The position numbers and the translations under genes are program-made. Positions 56,906 to 64,000 of a stretch of DNA of 64,000 bases are shown piece by piece; the stretch's first letter is position 1; every line of letters begins with the position of its first letter. The DNA is from Lachnospiraceae bacterium (GTDB taxonomy: Bacteria > Bacillota > Clostridia > Lachnospirales > Lachnospiraceae). The DNA lies in NCBI GenBank assembly GCA_015057585.1, contig SVEF01000008.1:62001-126000 (forward strand), read 5' to 3'. The notes below the pieces were generated by a model. The model did no database searches and was not told the DNA's origin. It was given only the letters and a program-made list of their open reading frames with translations.

Positions 56906-57152
56906 GAGCCGGCAGGTACGGATGCGAACGGCATCCAAACGGGAATGCAAATTCCAAAAGTAACAAAAAATGTTAGTAATCCTTAGGGTTTATTATAAAG
57001 GGTCCAAGCGTCTTGCTGGTAAAGCAGGGCCCAAGCATCCGATAGACCGTCTAGGATGACCGGATCAAGCGACCAAAGGTCGCTGGAGCTCATAGAGAGC
57101 TCAGGGCAATAACCAACCCGGTCCGCTGTAGATTAACAGGAGGTGCAAAAGC
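56906..57152 (+). ncRNA. Structured spacer between rpsJ and rplC
   Basis: 247 nt without a gene. Hairpins: CATCC (57036-57040)/GGATG (57054-57058), GCGACC-AAA-GGTCGC (57069-57083), and GAGCTC (57086-57091)/GAGCTC (57097-57102). Segments GGGTCCAAGC and GGGCCCAAGC form a near-direct repeat. No promoter or terminator is evident. It looks like a ribosomal-protein mRNA leader inside the operon, unassigned. Confidence 0.6.
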
Positions 57153-57788
57153 ATGAAGAAAGCTATTTTAGCTACGAAAGTCGGAATGACTCAAATCTTC
57201 AATGAAAACGGAAGTTTAATTCCGGTTACTGTATTACAGGCTACTCCAAACGTTGTAACACAGGTTAAGAGTGTTGAAAACGATGGATACGCTGCAGTAC
57301 AGGTTGGCTTTGGCGAGATCAGAGATGTTCTTGTGAACAAGCCAAGAAAGGGACACTTTGCTAAAGCTGGTGTTGCAAACAAGAGATTTCTTAGAGAGTT
57401 CAAGTTTGAAAACGCTGCTGAGTACACAGTAGGTCAGGAAATCAAGGCTGACATCTTCGCAGAAGGTGACAAGATTGACGTTACTGGTATCTCCAAGGGT
57501 AAAGGTTTCCAGGGTGCTATCAAGAGATTCGGTTTATCCAGAGGACCTATGAAGCATGGTTCCAAGTATCACAGACATGCAGGTTCCAACGGTGCGGCAA
57601 CAACTCCGGGTCGTGTATTCAAGGGTAAGCACATGCCAGGTCACATGGGCGCAGTTAAGGTAACAGTTCAGAACCTCGAAGTAGTTAAGATTGATGTTGA
57701 AAACAACCTGATCTTAGTTAAGGGCGCTGTTCCGGGTTCCAAGAAGGCTCTGGTTACTTTAAAGGAAACTGTAAAGAAAGCAAACTAG
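57153..57788 (+). CDS. rplC: 50S ribosomal protein L3
   Basis: 211 aa, AGGAGG upstream. Begins [19 protein letters not shown] and has [28 protein letters not shown] and [14 protein letters not shown], the canonical L3 extension that reaches the peptidyl-transferase centre. Follows the structured spacer that could regulate it together with rplD. Confidence 0.98.
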   Translation: MKKAILATKVGMTQIFNENGSLIPVTVLQATPNVVTQVKSVENDGYAAVQVGFGEIRDVLVNKPRKGHFAKAGVANKRFLREFKFENAAEYTVGQEIKADIFAEGDKIDVTGISKGKGFQGAIKRFGLSRGPMKHGSKYHRHAGSNGAATTPGRVFKGKHMPGHMGAVKVTVQNLEVVKIDVENNLILVKGAVPGSKKALVTLKETVKKAN

Positions 57789-57815
57789 AAGCTTTGAGAA
57801 AGGAGGAACTAAGTA

Positions 57816-58436
57816 ATGGCAAACGTGAAAGTTTATAATATGGAAGGCAAGGAAGTTGGTTCTATCGAACTTAACGACGCAGTCTTCGGTGTAGAAGTAA
57901 ATGAACATTTAATGCATTTAGCAGTTGTAGGCCAGCTTGCTAACAAGCGTCAGGGCACACAGAGTGCAAAGACACGTGCAGAAGTTAGCGGTGGCGGCAG
58001 AAAGCCATGGAAGCAGAAGGGAACAGGTCATGCAAGACAGGGTTCCACAAGAGCTCCACAGTGGACACATGGTGGCGTAGTATTTGCTCCAAAGCCAAGA
58101 GATTACTCTGTAAAGATGAACAAGAAGGAAAAGGCACTTGCAATCAAGTCCGCTTTAACTTCCAGAGTAGCTGAAGAAAAGATTTACGTACTCGACGCTC
58201 TGACTCTTGATGAAATCAAGACAAAGAAGATGGTTGCAGTATTAAACAGCTTAAACGTAGAAAAGGCACTCGTAGTTCTTGATAAGAAGGATGAAAATGT
58301 AATCCTTTCCGCAAAGAACATTCCTGGTGTAAGAACAACACTGAGCAACGGTATCAATGTTTACGATATCTTAAAGTATGGCTCCCTTGTTATTACTAAG
58401 GACGCAGTTGCACAGATTGAGGAGGTGTACGCATAA
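57816..58436 (+). CDS. rplD: 50S ribosomal protein L4
   Basis: 206 aa. The extended loop ([20 protein letters not shown]) that lines the exit tunnel is intact, and the C-terminal globular part is standard. In some bacteria L4 represses the S10 operon by binding its leader, so the structured spacer upstream is of interest. Its last base is shared with the rplW start. Confidence 0.98.
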   Translation: MANVKVYNMEGKEVGSIELNDAVFGVEVNEHLMHLAVVGQLANKRQGTQSAKTRAEVSGGGRKPWKQKGTGHARQGSTRAPQWTHGGVVFAPKPRDYSVKMNKKEKALAIKSALTSRVAEEKIYVLDALTLDEIKTKKMVAVLNSLNVEKALVVLDKKDENVILSAKNIPGVRTTLSNGINVYDILKYGSLVITKDAVAQIEEVYA

Positions 58437-58735
58437 TGGCAGACTTAAAGTATTATGACGTTATCTTAGCTCCAATCGTAACAGAAAAGAGCATGAACTC
58501 CATGAGCGAAAAGAAGTACGCATTCTCCGTTCATCCGGATGCTACTAAGACTCAGATTAAGGAAGCTGTTGAAAAGATGTTTGCGGGCACTAAGGTTGCA
58601 AAGGTAAACACAATGAATCTCGATGGCAAGACACGCAGACGTGGCATGACATTCGGTAAGACAGCAAAGACAAAGAAGGCTATTGTTCAGTTAACAGCTG
58701 ACAGCGCAGAAATCGAAATTTTTGCAGGCCTGTAA
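58436..58735 (+). CDS. rplW: 50S ribosomal protein L23
   Basis: 99 aa. YYDVILAPIVTEKSM at the N terminus and DGKTRRRGMTFGKTAKTKKA are characteristic. L23 sits at the tunnel exit and contacts trigger factor and SRP. Overlaps rplD by 1 nt. The 91-nt spacer after it contains a GTTTCCGG/CCGGAAG-type hairpin. Confidence 0.98.
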   Translation: MADLKYYDVILAPIVTEKSMNSMSEKKYAFSVHPDATKTQIKEAVEKMFAGTKVAKVNTMNLDGKTRRRGMTFGKTAKTKKAIVQLTADSAEIEIFAGL

Positions 58736-58826
58736 GATTAGCAGCGCAGACAAGGGTTTCCGGCGAGGTACGAAACCGGAAGTCACAAAAAATATTGCGC
58801 AGATATAGTTGAAAGGAGTACACATC

Positions 58827-59672
58827 ATGGGAATTAAAACATTTAACCCATATACACCTTCCAGAAGACACATGACAGGTTCTGATTTCAAGGAAATCAC
58901 AGCAAAGAGCCCGGAGAAGTCCTTAGTAGTGTCTTTAAAGAAGAACGCTGGTCGTAACAACCAGGGTAAGATTACTGTAAGACACCAGGGTGGTGGTTAC
59001 AGAACAAAGTATAGACTTGTAGATTTCAAGAGAAATAAAGATGGAATTCCTGCAAAGGTATTAACCATCGAATACGATCCAAACAGAACAGCAAACATCG
59101 CTCTTATCTGCTATGCAGATGGTCAGAAGTCCTACATCCTTGCTCCTTACGGATTAAAGGTTGGTGAAACTTTAATGAACGGTGAAACAGCTGAAGTTAA
59201 GGTTGGTAACTGCTTACCGCTTAGCAACATTCCTGTTGGTTCCGCTATTCATAACATTGAGTTACATCCGGGCAAGGGCGGTCAGCTCGTTCGTTCCGCC
59301 GGTAACTCTGCACAGCTCATGGCTAAGGAAGGAAAGTACGCAACACTTCGTCTTCCATCCGGCGAAATGAGAATGGTGCCAATCGGCTGCCGTGCAACAA
59401 TCGGTCAGGTTGGTAATATCGATCACGAATTAGTTACCATTGGTAAAGCTGGTCGTAAGCGTCACATGGGTATCAGACCTACAGTACGTGGTTCCGTAAT
59501 GAACCCGAATGATCATCCACACGGTGGTGGTGAAGGTAGAACAAGTATCGGTCGTCCGGGACCTGTTACACCTTGGGGCAAGCCTGCTCTTGGTCTTAAG
59601 ACACGTAAGAAGAACAAGCAGTCCAACAAGTTGATCATCAGAAGACGCGATGGTAAGGCATTAACAAAGTAA
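58827..59672 (+). CDS. rplB: 50S ribosomal protein L2
   Basis: Start at 58827 ([14 protein letters not shown]) with AAAGGAG upstream; an in-frame TTG at 58809 is inside that site. 281 aa, with [16 protein letters not shown] and the C-terminal block ending [16 protein letters not shown]2 is needed for subunit joining and peptidyl transfer. rpsS follows 20 nt later. Confidence 0.98.
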   Translation: MGIKTFNPYTPSRRHMTGSDFKEITAKSPEKSLVVSLKKNAGRNNQGKITVRHQGGGYRTKYRLVDFKRNKDGIPAKVLTIEYDPNRTANIALICYADGQKSYILAPYGLKVGETLMNGETAEVKVGNCLPLSNIPVGSAIHNIELHPGKGGQLVRSAGNSAQLMAKEGKYATLRLPSGEMRMVPIGCRATIGQVGNIDHELVTIGKAGRKRHMGIRPTVRGSVMNPNDHPHGGGEGRTSIGRPGPVTPWGKPALGLKTRKKNKQSNKLIIRRRDGKALTK

Positions 59673-59692
59673 TTAAAAGGAGGTAAATCGAT

Positions 59693-59974
59693 ATGGCACG
59701 TTCCTTAAAGAAGGGTCCATTCGCTGATGCACATTTACTTAAGAAGGTAGATGCAGTAAATAAGTCCGGTGACAAGCAGGTTATCAAGACTTGGTCCAGA
59801 CGTTCCACAATCTTCCCTGAGATGGTTGGTCTTACAATCGCTGTTCATGACGGAAGAAGACATGTTCCGGTATACATTACTGAGGATATGGTAGGACACA
59901 AGTTAGGTGAGTTCGTAGCAACAAGAACCTACCGTGGTCACGGAAAAGATGAAAAGAAGGCAGGTAAGCGTTAG
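59693..59974 (+). CDS. rpsS: 30S ribosomal protein S19
   Basis: 93 aa, AGGAGG upstream. [32 protein letters not shown] and [16 protein letters not shown] are canonical. A 106-nt spacer with GC-rich inverted words (GCCCCGGGG..CCCTGAGAGGC; GGCGGAGAGCCGTC) separates it from rplV. Confidence 0.98.
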   Translation: MARSLKKGPFADAHLLKKVDAVNKSGDKQVIKTWSRRSTIFPEMVGLTIAVHDGRRHVPVYITEDMVGHKLGEFVATRTYRGHGKDEKKAGKR

Positions 59975-60080
59975 TTTGCTAACGCTTCACCTGAAGCCAG
60001 ATAATTAGCCCCGGGGAAAGCCCTGAGAGGCGGAAGAATAGTGGCGGAGAGCCGTCAAAAATTGAAAGGAGGTAACATCC

Positions 60081-60467
60081 ATGGCAAAAGGACATAGATC
60101 CCAGATAAAGAGAGAAAGAAATGAGAAGAGAGATAACAGACCATCTGCAAAGTTATCCTACGCAAGAGTATCTGTTCAGAAGGCTTGTTTCGTTCTTGAT
60201 GCTATCAGAGGCAAGGATGTACAGACAGCACTTGGTATTTTAGCATATAACCCAAGATACGCTTCGACTTTAATAGAGAAATTATTAAAATCTGCAATCG
60301 CAAATGCAGAGAACAACAATGGTATGGATCCGGCAAAGCTTTACATTGCTGAGTGTTACGCAAACTGCGCACCAACAATGAAGAGAGTTAAGCCAAGAGC
60401 TCAGGGTAGAGCTTACAGAATCTTAAAGAGAATGAGCCATATCACAATCGTTTTAAATGAAAGATAA
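60081..60467 (+). CDS. rplV: 50S ribosomal protein L22
   Basis: 128 aa, AAAGGAGG upstream. PSAKLSYARVSVQKACFVLD, the tunnel hairpin region, and RVKPRAQGRAYRILKRMSHI are standard. The hairpin loop of L22 is where macrolide-resistance changes arise in other bacteria; nothing unusual is seen. 12 nt before rpsC. Confidence 0.98.
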   Translation: MAKGHRSQIKRERNEKRDNRPSAKLSYARVSVQKACFVLDAIRGKDVQTALGILAYNPRYASTLIEKLLKSAIANAENNNGMDPAKLYIAECYANCAPTMKRVKPRAQGRAYRILKRMSHITIVLNER

Positions 60468-60479
60468 GGAGGAGCAATC

Positions 60480-61142
60480 ATGGGACAGAAAGTTAATCCT
60501 CATGGATTAAGAGTCGGTGTTATTAGCGGCTGGGATTCCAAGTGGTACGCAGAAGCTGATTTCGCTGATAACTTAGTAGAAGACTACAATATCAGAAAAT
60601 TCCTGAAGAAGAAATTATACAGCGCAGGAATTGCAAAAATTGAAATCGAGAGAAGAGCAGCTGACCAGGTTAAGGTTATCATCTTCACAGCTAAGCCGGG
60701 CGTAGTTATCGGTAAGGGCGGTGCTGAAATCGAGAACTTAAAGGCAGAACTTGGCAAGTACACTTCCAAGAAGCTCAACCTTGAAATCAAGGAAATTAAG
60801 AGACCAGACAGCAGTGCTCAGCTCGTAGCTGAAAACATTGCTCAGCAGTTAGAGAATCGTGTATCCTTCAGACGTGCAATGAAGTCCACAATGTCCAGAA
60901 CTATGAAGTCCGGCGTTAAGGGTATCAAGGCAGCGGTTTCCGGTCGTTTGGGCGGCGCTGATATCGCACGTTCCGAGCACTATGTTGAGGGAACAGTACC
61001 TCTTCAGACATTAAGAGCTGATATCGATTATGGTTTTGCAGAAGCTGATACAACCTACGGTAAGTTAGGTGTTAAGGTTTGGATCTATAACGGTGAAGTT
61101 CTTCCAACCAAGGCAGTTAAAAAGGAAGGGAGCGATAAATAA
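60480..61142 (+). CDS. rpsC: 30S ribosomal protein S3
   Basis: 220 aa. [19 protein letters not shown] start, KH domain with [13 protein letters not shown], and C-terminal [11 protein letters not shown], as expected. S3 lines the mRNA entry channel. Its stop overlaps the rplP start by one base. Confidence 0.98.
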   Translation: MGQKVNPHGLRVGVISGWDSKWYAEADFADNLVEDYNIRKFLKKKLYSAGIAKIEIERRAADQVKVIIFTAKPGVVIGKGGAEIENLKAELGKYTSKKLNLEIKEIKRPDSSAQLVAENIAQQLENRVSFRRAMKSTMSRTMKSGVKGIKAAVSGRLGGADIARSEHYVEGTVPLQTLRADIDYGFAEADTTYGKLGVKVWIYNGEVLPTKAVKKEGSDK

Positions 61143-61579
61143 TGTTAATGCCAAAAAGAGTAAAGCGTCGTAAGCAGTTCCGCGGCACTATGAAGGGAAA
61201 GGCTTTAAGAGGCAATACAATTAGTAATGGTGAATATGGTATCGTGGCTGTGGAGCCAGCTTGGATCAAGAGTAATCAGATCGAGGCAGCCCGTATTGCA
61301 ATGACACGTTACATTAAGCGTGGTGGTAAGGTTTGGATTAAGATTTTCCCTGACAAGCCTGTTACATCTAAGCCAGCTGAAACACGTATGGGTTCCGGTA
61401 AGGGTACTCTGGAATATTGGGTAGCAGTTGTTAAGCCAGGCCGCGTTCTCTTCGAAATCGCCGGTGTTCCGGAAGAAACAGCAAGAGAAGCATTACGTCT
61501 CGCTACACACAAGCTTCCTGTTAAGTGCAAGATTGTATCTCGCGCAGATTTAGAAGGAGGTGCGGGCAGTGAAAACTAA
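61142..61579 (+). CDS. rplP: 50S ribosomal protein L16
   Basis: 145 aa. [19 protein letters not shown] and [19 protein letters not shown] are diagnostic. L16 helps place the aminoacyl-tRNA at the A site. The start is reached by reinitiation at the rpsC stop (TAATG). It overlaps rpmC by 11 nt. Confidence 0.98.
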   Translation: MLMPKRVKRRKQFRGTMKGKALRGNTISNGEYGIVAVEPAWIKSNQIEAARIAMTRYIKRGGKVWIKIFPDKPVTSKPAETRMGSGKGTLEYWVAVVKPGRVLFEIAGVPEETAREALRLATHKLPVKCKIVSRADLEGGAGSEN

Positions 61580-61769
61580 TAAGTATGTAGAAGATTTAAG
61601 AAACAAGTCTGTTGCTGAACTCAATGAAGAATTAGTCGCTGCTAAGAAGGAACTCTTTAATTTAAGATTCCAGAACGCAACGAATCAGTTAGACAACACA
61701 AGCAGAATTAAGGACGTTAGAAAGAACATTGCTAGAATCCAGACAGTGATTTCCAGCAAGGAAGCTTAA
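61569..61769 (+). CDS. rpmC: 50S ribosomal protein L29
   Basis: GTG start at 61569 is chosen, 8 nt after AAGGAGG; GTG 61560 overlaps the binding site. 66 aa: [20 protein letters not shown] then [16 protein letters not shown]. Two helices at the tunnel exit next to L23. Overlaps rplP by 11 nt. Confidence 0.96.
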   Translation: MKTNKYVEDLRNKSVAELNEELVAAKKELFNLRFQNATNQLDNTSRIKDVRKNIARIQTVISSKEA

Positions 61770-61810
61770 TTCTGATCATAGAAGACTCATAAAAGAAAGG
61801 AGTAACTGTT

Positions 61811-62065
61811 GTGGAAAGAAATCTGAGAAAAGTTCGTATCGGTAAAGTAGTTAGCGATAAGATGGATAAGACAATCGTTGTAGCAGTAGTTGACAACGTA
61901 AAGCATCCTCTTTACAGCAAGATCGTAAAGAGAACATACAAGTTAAAGGCTCATGATGAGAACAATGAGTGCCGTATCGGTGACAGAGTAAAGGTTATGG
62001 AAACAAGACCGCTGTCCAAGGATAAGAGATGGAGACTCGTTGAAATCATTGAAAAGGCTAAGTAA
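61811..62065 (+). CDS. rpsQ: 30S ribosomal protein S17
   Basis: 84 aa from GTG, AAAGGAG upstream. [20 protein letters not shown] and [20 protein letters not shown] are standard OB-fold S17 blocks. S17 is a primary 16S rRNA binder. Confidence 0.98.
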   Translation: MERNLRKVRIGKVVSDKMDKTIVVAVVDNVKHPLYSKIVKRTYKLKAHDENNECRIGDRVKVMETRPLSKDKRWRLVEIIEKAK

Positions 62066-62110
62066 GATAGGTTTTTATAGAAAACCAAATTTCGGAAAGG
62101 AGTATCAGAC

Positions 62111-62479
62111 ATGGTACAGACAGAAACCAGACTTAAGGTTGCTGACAATACCGGTGCTAAGGAATTACTTTGCATCAGAGTACTTGGCGGCTCCGTTAGA
62201 AGATATGCAGGTGTTGGTGATATCATCGTTGCTTCTGTTAAAGATGCAACACCAGGCGGTGTTGTTAAGAAGGGTGACGTTGTAAAGGCAGTTGTTGTTC
62301 GTACAGTGAAGGAAGTTCGTCGTAAGGACGGTTCCTACATCCGTTTCGATGACAATGCAGCAGTTATCATCAAGGAAGACAAGAACCCAAAGGGAACACG
62401 TATTTTTGGACCAGTAGCAAGAGAATTAAGAGAAAAGCAGTTTATGAAGATCGTTTCTCTCGCTCCGGAAGTATTATAG
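62111..62479 (+). CDS. rplN: 50S ribosomal protein L14
   Basis: 122 aa. [39 protein letters not shown] and [20 protein letters not shown] are canonical. First gene of the spc-type gene order within this continuous cluster; no promoter is seen before it. Confidence 0.98.
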   Translation: MVQTETRLKVADNTGAKELLCIRVLGGSVRRYAGVGDIIVASVKDATPGGVVKKGDVVKAVVVRTVKEVRRKDGSYIRFDDNAAVIIKEDKNPKGTRIFGPVARELREKQFMKIVSLAPEVL

Positions 62480-62491
62480 GAGGGTGTCAAT

Positions 62492-62809
62492 ATGTCAATG
62501 TTAAAGATTAAGAAGGGTGACACCGTTAAGGTTATCGCCGGAAAAGATAAGGGTAAGGAAGGCAAAGTTCTTTCTGTTACCGACGGTAAGGTACTGGTTG
62601 AAGGTGTAAACACCGTGACTAAGCACACAAAGGCATCTCAGGCGAATCCAAAGGGCGGAATCGTTCATCAGGAAGCTGCTATTGATGCATCCAACGTTAT
62701 GCTCGTTTACAAGGGTAAGGCTACAAGAGTAGGCTTCAAGACCGTGGAAGACAAGAAGGGCACAAAGAAGGTTCGTGTTGCTAAGGCAACTGGCGAAGTT
62801 ATCGACTAA
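62492..62809 (+). CDS. rplX: 50S ribosomal protein L24
   Basis: 105 aa; ATG 62492 is 7 nt after AGGAGG (ATG 62498 is an alternative two codons on). [20 protein letters not shown] is the KOW motif. An assembly initiator of the large subunit. Confidence 0.97.
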   Translation: MSMLKIKKGDTVKVIAGKDKGKEGKVLSVTDGKVLVEGVNTVTKHTKASQANPKGGIVHQEAAIDASNVMLVYKGKATRVGFKTVEDKKGTKKVRVAKATGEVID

Positions 62810-62833
62810 TTCTAAGAGAGGAGGTCATAAAAC

Positions 62834-63373
62834 GTGGCAAGATTAAAAGAAACTTATAAGAACGAGATCGCTGTTGCAATGCAGAAGAAGTTCGGTTACA
62901 AGAACGTAATGGAAATTCCGAAGCTTGACAAGATCGTTATCAATATGGGTGTCGGCGAAGCAAAGGAAAACGCTAAGGCACTTGAGTCCGCTGTAAGAGA
63001 TATGGAAATCATCTCCGGTCAGAAGGCTGTTATCACAAAGGCAAAGAAGTCCGTTGCAAACTTCAAGATTAGAGAGGGTCTTGCAATCGGATGTAAGGTT
63101 ACATTAAGAGGCGAGAAGATGTATGAGTTCGCTGATCGTTTAATTAACCTTGCGTTACCTCGAGTTCGTGACTTTAGAGGTGTTAATCCAAACGCATTCG
63201 ATGGCAGAGGTAACTATGCACTTGGTATCAAGGAGCAGTTAATCTTCCCTGAAATCGAATACGATAAGGTTGACAAGGTTAGAGGTATGGACATTATCTT
63301 CGTTACTACCGCTAAGACCGATGAAGAAGCTCGTGAACTGTTAACATTATTTGGTATGCCATTTAGCAAGTAA
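62834..63373 (+). CDS. rplE: 50S ribosomal protein L5
   Basis: 179 aa from GTG, GAGGAGG upstream. [20 protein letters not shown], the loop with [20 protein letters not shown], and [20 protein letters not shown] are standard. L5 contacts 5S rRNA and the P-site tRNA. Confidence 0.98.
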   Translation: MARLKETYKNEIAVAMQKKFGYKNVMEIPKLDKIVINMGVGEAKENAKALESAVRDMEIISGQKAVITKAKKSVANFKIREGLAIGCKVTLRGEKMYEFADRLINLALPRVRDFRGVNPNAFDGRGNYALGIKEQLIFPEIEYDKVDKVRGMDIIFVTTAKTDEEARELLTLFGMPFSK

Positions 63374-63389
63374 TTAAGGAGGTAACACC

Positions 63390-63575
63390 ATGGCTAAGAC
63401 TTCTATGAAGTTAAAACAGCAGCGTAAGGCTAAGTTCTCCACTCAGGAGTACAACCGCTGCAGAATTTGTGGTCGTCCACATGCTTACTTAAGAAAGTAC
63501 GGAATCTGCAGAATCTGCTTCCGTGAATTAGCATACAAGGGCGAAATTCCAGGCGTAAAGAAAGCATCCTGGTAA
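63390..63575 (+). CDS. rpsN: 30S ribosomal protein S14, zinc-binding type
   Basis: 61 aa, AGGAGG upstream. The short form with two CxxC pairs ([11 protein letters not shown] and [10 protein letters not shown]) is the zinc type, usual in Gram-positive bacteria, in place of the 100-aa zinc-free form. Together with zinc-type L33 it indicates a zinc-using ribosome set here. Confidence 0.98.
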   Translation: MAKTSMKLKQQRKAKFSTQEYNRCRICGRPHAYLRKYGICRICFRELAYKGEIPGVKKASW

Positions 63576-63764
63576 ACATATTTTGACCTTCTGGTCAGAA
63601 TGGAACACTCCGCAAATCGGAGTATTCGTGAGGTTCCGGAAGGAACCGGTTGTTACGCCGCAGTTCGGGAGCGGCGGAGTTTGATACTTTACATGATAGT
63701 TCCGTAAAAGACGGAGCAAACTTAGACATGTATAAAGTCAGATTTTATAAGGAGGAATATCCAA
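63576..63764 (+). ncRNA. Structured spacer between rpsN and rpsH
   Basis: 189 nt with at least five hairpins: TGACC/GGTCA, ACTCCG/CGGAGT, GGTTCC-GGAA-GGAACC, CGCCG/CGGCG and TCCGT/ACGGA. The third carries a GGAA loop. No promoter or T run is apparent. In E. coli S8 represses the spc operon by binding near rplE; an S8-type leader at this place is an attractive guess. Confidence 0.55.
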
Positions 63765-64000
63765 ATGACAGATCCAATTGCAGATATGCTCACCAGAATT
63801 CGTAATGCGAACACTGCAAAGCATGATACAGTAGATGTACCGGCTTCTAAGATGAAGATTGCTATCGCAGACATTCTTGTGAAGGAAGGTTACATCAAGG
63901 GCTATGAAATCGTTGAAGATGGCGTAGCAAAGAATCTCCATATCACATTAAAGTATGGTAAGGACAAGAACGTGAAGATTATCACAGGCTTAAAGAGAAT
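63765..64000 (+). CDS. rpsH: 30S ribosomal protein S8, 3' end beyond window
   Basis: AAGGAGGAA precedes ATG 63765. The visible 78 residues read [20 protein letters not shown] and [13 protein letters not shown], the N-terminal half of S8. The gene is cut by the window edge; no defect is seen. S8 binds helix 21 of 16S rRNA and, in E. coli, its own operon mRNA. Confidence 0.96.
   Translation, partial: MTDPIADMLTRIRNANTAKHDTVDVPASKMKIAIADILVKEGYIKGYEIVEDGVAKNLHITLKYGKDKNVKIITGLKR

Overview
The window looks like a chromosomal segment of a Gram-positive, motile member of the Clostridia, most likely family Lachnospiraceae. Supporting signs are strong AGGAGG ribosome binding sites, sigma-A promoters with 17-bp spacing, zinc-ribbon L33 and zinc-type S14, three chemoreceptors plus a FliD-like protein, a CotH-family protein, and GTG/TTG starts. 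The family assignment is inferred from gene content, not from a database search.

Layout. 0-5.9 kb: surface and transport genes (5'-truncated CotH protein, SGNH esterase lipoprotein, NhaC-family antiporter, FAD dehydrogenase). 6.0-15.9 kb: a self-operated TetR gene, three chemoreceptors, an amino-acid ABC importer on the minus strand whose binding protein looks circularly permuted, and a PurF-like protein lacking the glutaminase cysteine. 16-28 kb: copper ATPase with a fused CopZ domain, diguanylate cyclase, GH2 glycosidase, SulP transporter, coiled-coil protein, CapA lipoprotein. 28-34.4 kb: two leucine tRNAs, an Ig-repeat exported protein, a cytidylate-kinase-like protein, a sigma/anti-sigma/NusG-II/Gx-transporter operon and the FliD-like gene.

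34.5-64 kb is the core gene-expression region: rpmG-secE-nusG-rplK-rplA-rplJ-rplL, then rpoB-rpoC, fba, ridA, and the S10/spc ribosomal operons from rpsJ into rpsH, which is cut by the window edge. The usual rplL-rpoB adjacency is broken by an approximately 8.3-kb accessory block (38.2-46.4 kb). It opens with a 460-bp imperfect fold-back and carries an AlbA_2-type regulator, two overlapping HTH-plus-helical-repeat regulators, an unlisted 47-aa secreted-peptide gene on the minus strand, a divergent gene for a 186-aa secreted protein, and an ABC ATPase with an FtsX-type permease.

The best candidate for an undescribed system is that 40.5-46.3 kb block. The peptide gene and the secreted-protein gene diverge from a mirrored intergenic region; their promoter-proximal DNA, ribosome binding sites and first codons match. 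Next to regulators of the RRNPP-like layout and an exporter-like ABC pair, this resembles peptide-pheromone control of a secreted effector or antimicrobial. The ribosomal operons also contain several long structured spacers that may be ribosomal-protein leaders.
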